Below the pieces are notes generated by a model. It ran no database searches, had not been told where the DNA came from, and was given only the letters and a program-made list of their open reading frames with translations. The translations under genes were made by a program, and so were the position numbers. A DNA stretch of 15,993 nucleotides from contig DASPXK010000190.1 of NCBI GenBank assembly GCA_035637315.1, positions 1-15,993 of the forward strand, given 5' to 3'. Position 1 is the stretch's first letter. Each line of letters opens with the position of its first letter. Positions 14,439 through 15,993 of the stretch are shown here, piece after piece. Origin of the DNA: DASPXK01 sp035637315. GTDB lineage: Bacteria > Chloroflexota > UBA6077 > JACCZL01.

Positions 14439-15530
14439 ATGACCGCGGCTGGCCACTCCGTCCCGCTTCCGGAGGCTGTACGGTCTCCACCGGGATTTCC
14501 CGACCTCAGGGTCTCCTTCAAGCTTGCCCTTTCCGTTACCAGGGCGGGGCGGGGCTCGCTGCTCGTGCGCAAGCGAGACGGGCTCGTGATTCAGGCAGCC
14601 CAAGGGCTTCCGCGTCGCGTGGTCGAGCTTACCACGATTCCGGTCGGGAAGGGCATCGCCGGCTGGGTCGCCGAACGCTGTCAGCCCCTCCTAATCGAGC
14701 AAGAAAGCCAGTTACCACGGGAGCTAGGGTTGAGGCGACGTGGCTATCGGACGAGTTCGTTCGTCAGCGTTCCGATCAGGCTCGGCCGAAAGGCTGTAGG
14801 CGTGATCAACGTTGCGGACCAAGAAGACGGGGCGTCGTTCAGCAGACGGGAGTTGGATATCTTGCGGCTCGTAGCTCGCCAAGCGTCGGCTCTTATCGGC
14901 CTGCATCGGAGCGTAGTTGAGGCTCTGTGGCTTGCCGACGTCGACTACCTCACTGGCTTGGCGAACCGTCGCGCGCTGGATCACCGCTTGCCAGTAGAGA
15001 TCGAGCGAATGAGCCGTTATCGCACGGCGCTCAGTGCTTTGATGATGGACCTCAATGACTTCAAGCAGATCAACGACCGCTGGGGCCACCACGCAGGCGA
15101 TCAGGTGCTCAAAGTCACGGCTGAGGTGCTGCGGAAGGCTACCCGCGCGTCTGACGTTGCCTTCCGCTACGGCGGCGACGAGTTCCTGATCCTGCTTCCC
15201 CATGCGAACTCCGAGCAGGCGGTACACCCGGCGGAACGGTTGCTTGAGGAGTTATGTTCCGCCCCCCTGCCGCGGTCTCTCCGTGGTCGAGTTCCGGCCC
15301 TCACCGGTAGCGTTGGCATCTGCAGCGCACCTGAATACGCCACCAACAGCACTGACTTGATAGCGCGCGCGGATGAGGCGTTGCGACTTGCCAAAATGCG
15401 AGCCACTGGGGTAGAGGTCTGGCGTCCTGGATTACTGACACGAGGAGCCGACATTGGCGAGGAGGGGTTGGGACCCGCGCTCAACCAGCCGGCGTCGTCC
15501 GACCTGACGGAGTTGGGCGCTCCACTGTAG
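14439..15530 (+). CDS. GAF-GGDEF diguanylate cyclase
   Basis: A 363-residue cytoplasmic protein without membrane segments. Residues about 20-158 form a GAF-type sensor domain (VGKGIAGWVAERCQPLLIE, FVSVPIRLGRKAVGVINVAD, FSRRELDILRLVARQASALI). Residues about 165-328 form the GGDEF domain: DVDYLTGLANRRALD, LMMDLNDFKQINDRWGHHAG, then the intact active site GGDEF at 245-249. The inhibitory site RxxD is present as RASD (236-239), five residues before the active site, so feedback inhibition by c-di-GMP is expected. It makes c-di-GMP from two GTP. The start is ATG 14439 or the adjacent GTG 14436; an in-frame TGA at 14415 limits extension. The last 35 residues look disordered. It lies downstream of a response regulator on the same strand, which may control its expression. 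Confidence 0.95.
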   Translation: MTAAGHSVPLPEAVRSPPGFPDLRVSFKLALSVTRAGRGSLLVRKRDGLVIQAAQGLPRRVVELTTIPVGKGIAGWVAERCQPLLIEQESQLPRELGLRRRGYRTSSFVSVPIRLGRKAVGVINVADQEDGASFSRRELDILRLVARQASALIGLHRSVVEALWLADVDYLTGLANRRALDHRLPVEIERMSRYRTALSALMMDLNDFKQINDRWGHHAGDQVLKVTAEVLRKATRASDVAFRYGGDEFLILLPHANSEQAVHPAERLLEELCSAPLPRSLRGRVPALTGSVGICSAPEYATNSTDLIARADEALRLAKMRATGVEVWRPGLLTRGADIGEEGLGPALNQPASSDLTELGAPL

Positions 15531-15993
15531 GCTGGCTGGCGCGCGAAGAACGACGCTAGGATTGCCCACCGCGGGTCAGATTGCCAGGCGGTCAGCTGGG
15601 CGCTCGCGAGCTCGGTGGTTCGCCATTCGAAGCCCGTCCCGGGGGCACATTTTGAGGCTTCCCGTTCCTCCTGCTGGCGCGCCGGAGCTCGGTCTCGGTG
15701 TCCCGCGCGCGAGCACACCTGAGTGGAGCGACACTAGAATGCCTCGCGCCCGCCGTCTGATCAGGGCGATGTGGATGGACCGAGGCAGATACCCGCCGTG
15801 ATCAGGGCGATTCCTTTGGTCGAAGACGAGGCAGCTGACGCCTGCGTCCGTGGCAAGAATGGGCAGCGCCATGTGCGATCCAAGCGCGTTGCTCAATCCC
15901 CGTCCACGGTCCCGTCGCCGGGTAGTAAAATTTGCGCCGTGGCAGGATCTGGCTCTTTGAGTCCGCTGGCCCAGCCAGTGGGAAGGCGCCCGT
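15531..15993. other. gene-free right end with GATCAGGGCGAT repeats
   Basis: No ORF in these 463 bases has domain character or a good start. The notable content is TGATCAGGGCGAT at 15758-15770 and again at 15799-15811, in the same orientation 41 bases apart. The longer form GATCAGGGCGATT (15800-15812) matches GATTCTGGCGATT at 12260-12272 at 10 of 13 positions, so both sites may be termini of related IS21-like elements. The window ends before any further gene is visible. Confidence 0.45.

Noticed and set aside
1..15993. CRISPR array or toxin-antitoxin pair in the gene-poor region
   Set aside because: No regularly spaced identical repeats and no paired small genes with recognisable toxin or antitoxin motifs were seen.

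Overview
The window is high-GC bacterial DNA, apparently from an uncultured genome. A Chloroflexota or Actinobacteriota-like host is my best guess. This rests on an F420-type luciferase-family oxidoreductase, a lipoprotein with a long Pro/Ala/Thr-rich linker, and several small arginine-rich ORFs. None of these is decisive.

The most notable locus is at 481-2042 (minus strand). Two tandem paralogous SAM-dependent methyltransferases of the ArsM/UbiE-like superfamily are each interrupted by one in-frame TGA. In both, the TGA falls where I recall relatives carrying a conserved Cys (W-x-G-C-I-A-G-A-L). In both, coding homology continues in the same frame to a normal stop. In both, a strong hairpin lies just downstream, with a loop G placed as expected for a bacterial SECIS. 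I read them as two selenocysteine-containing methyltransferases (Sec202 and Sec205), probably one operon. Ordinary gene calling would truncate both. A LysR-type regulator is transcribed divergently from them (2151-3047).

Next on the plus strand are a YfcE-like metallophosphoesterase (3128-3721), an enolase-superfamily enzyme of the muconate cycloisomerase/dipeptide epimerase type (3763-4848), and a decayed N-terminal fragment of an ABC substrate-binding lipoprotein (4881-5187). An accessory catabolic group follows: an NMT1/THI5-like substrate-binding lipoprotein (minus, 5199-6302), a VOC-fold protein (6423-6842), an LLM-class oxidoreductase (6902-7765) and a ThDP-dependent decarboxylase/synthase-like enzyme (minus, 7762-9438). 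The last two genes converge and share a CTAG as overlapping stop codons. The group resembles uptake plus oxidation and decarboxylation of a small organic acid, but the substrate cannot be read from sequence.

From about 9.5 to 13.5 kb the DNA is gene-poor and looks like a decay zone. It holds frameshifted IS21-type istA and istB remnants (10743-11225), repeat arrays, a few small ORFs (one a near-perfect half C2H2 zinc finger), and a small basic gene broken by TAG.

The right end has an OmpR-type response regulator with no kinase beside it (13589-14263), followed on the same strand by a GAF-GGDEF diguanylate cyclase (14439-15530). Hairpins precede both. The last 460 bases hold no convincing gene, only another copy of the repeat motif seen near 12.3 kb. 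No rRNA, tRNA, CRISPR array or selenocysteine machinery gene (selA, selB, selC, selD) was recognised.
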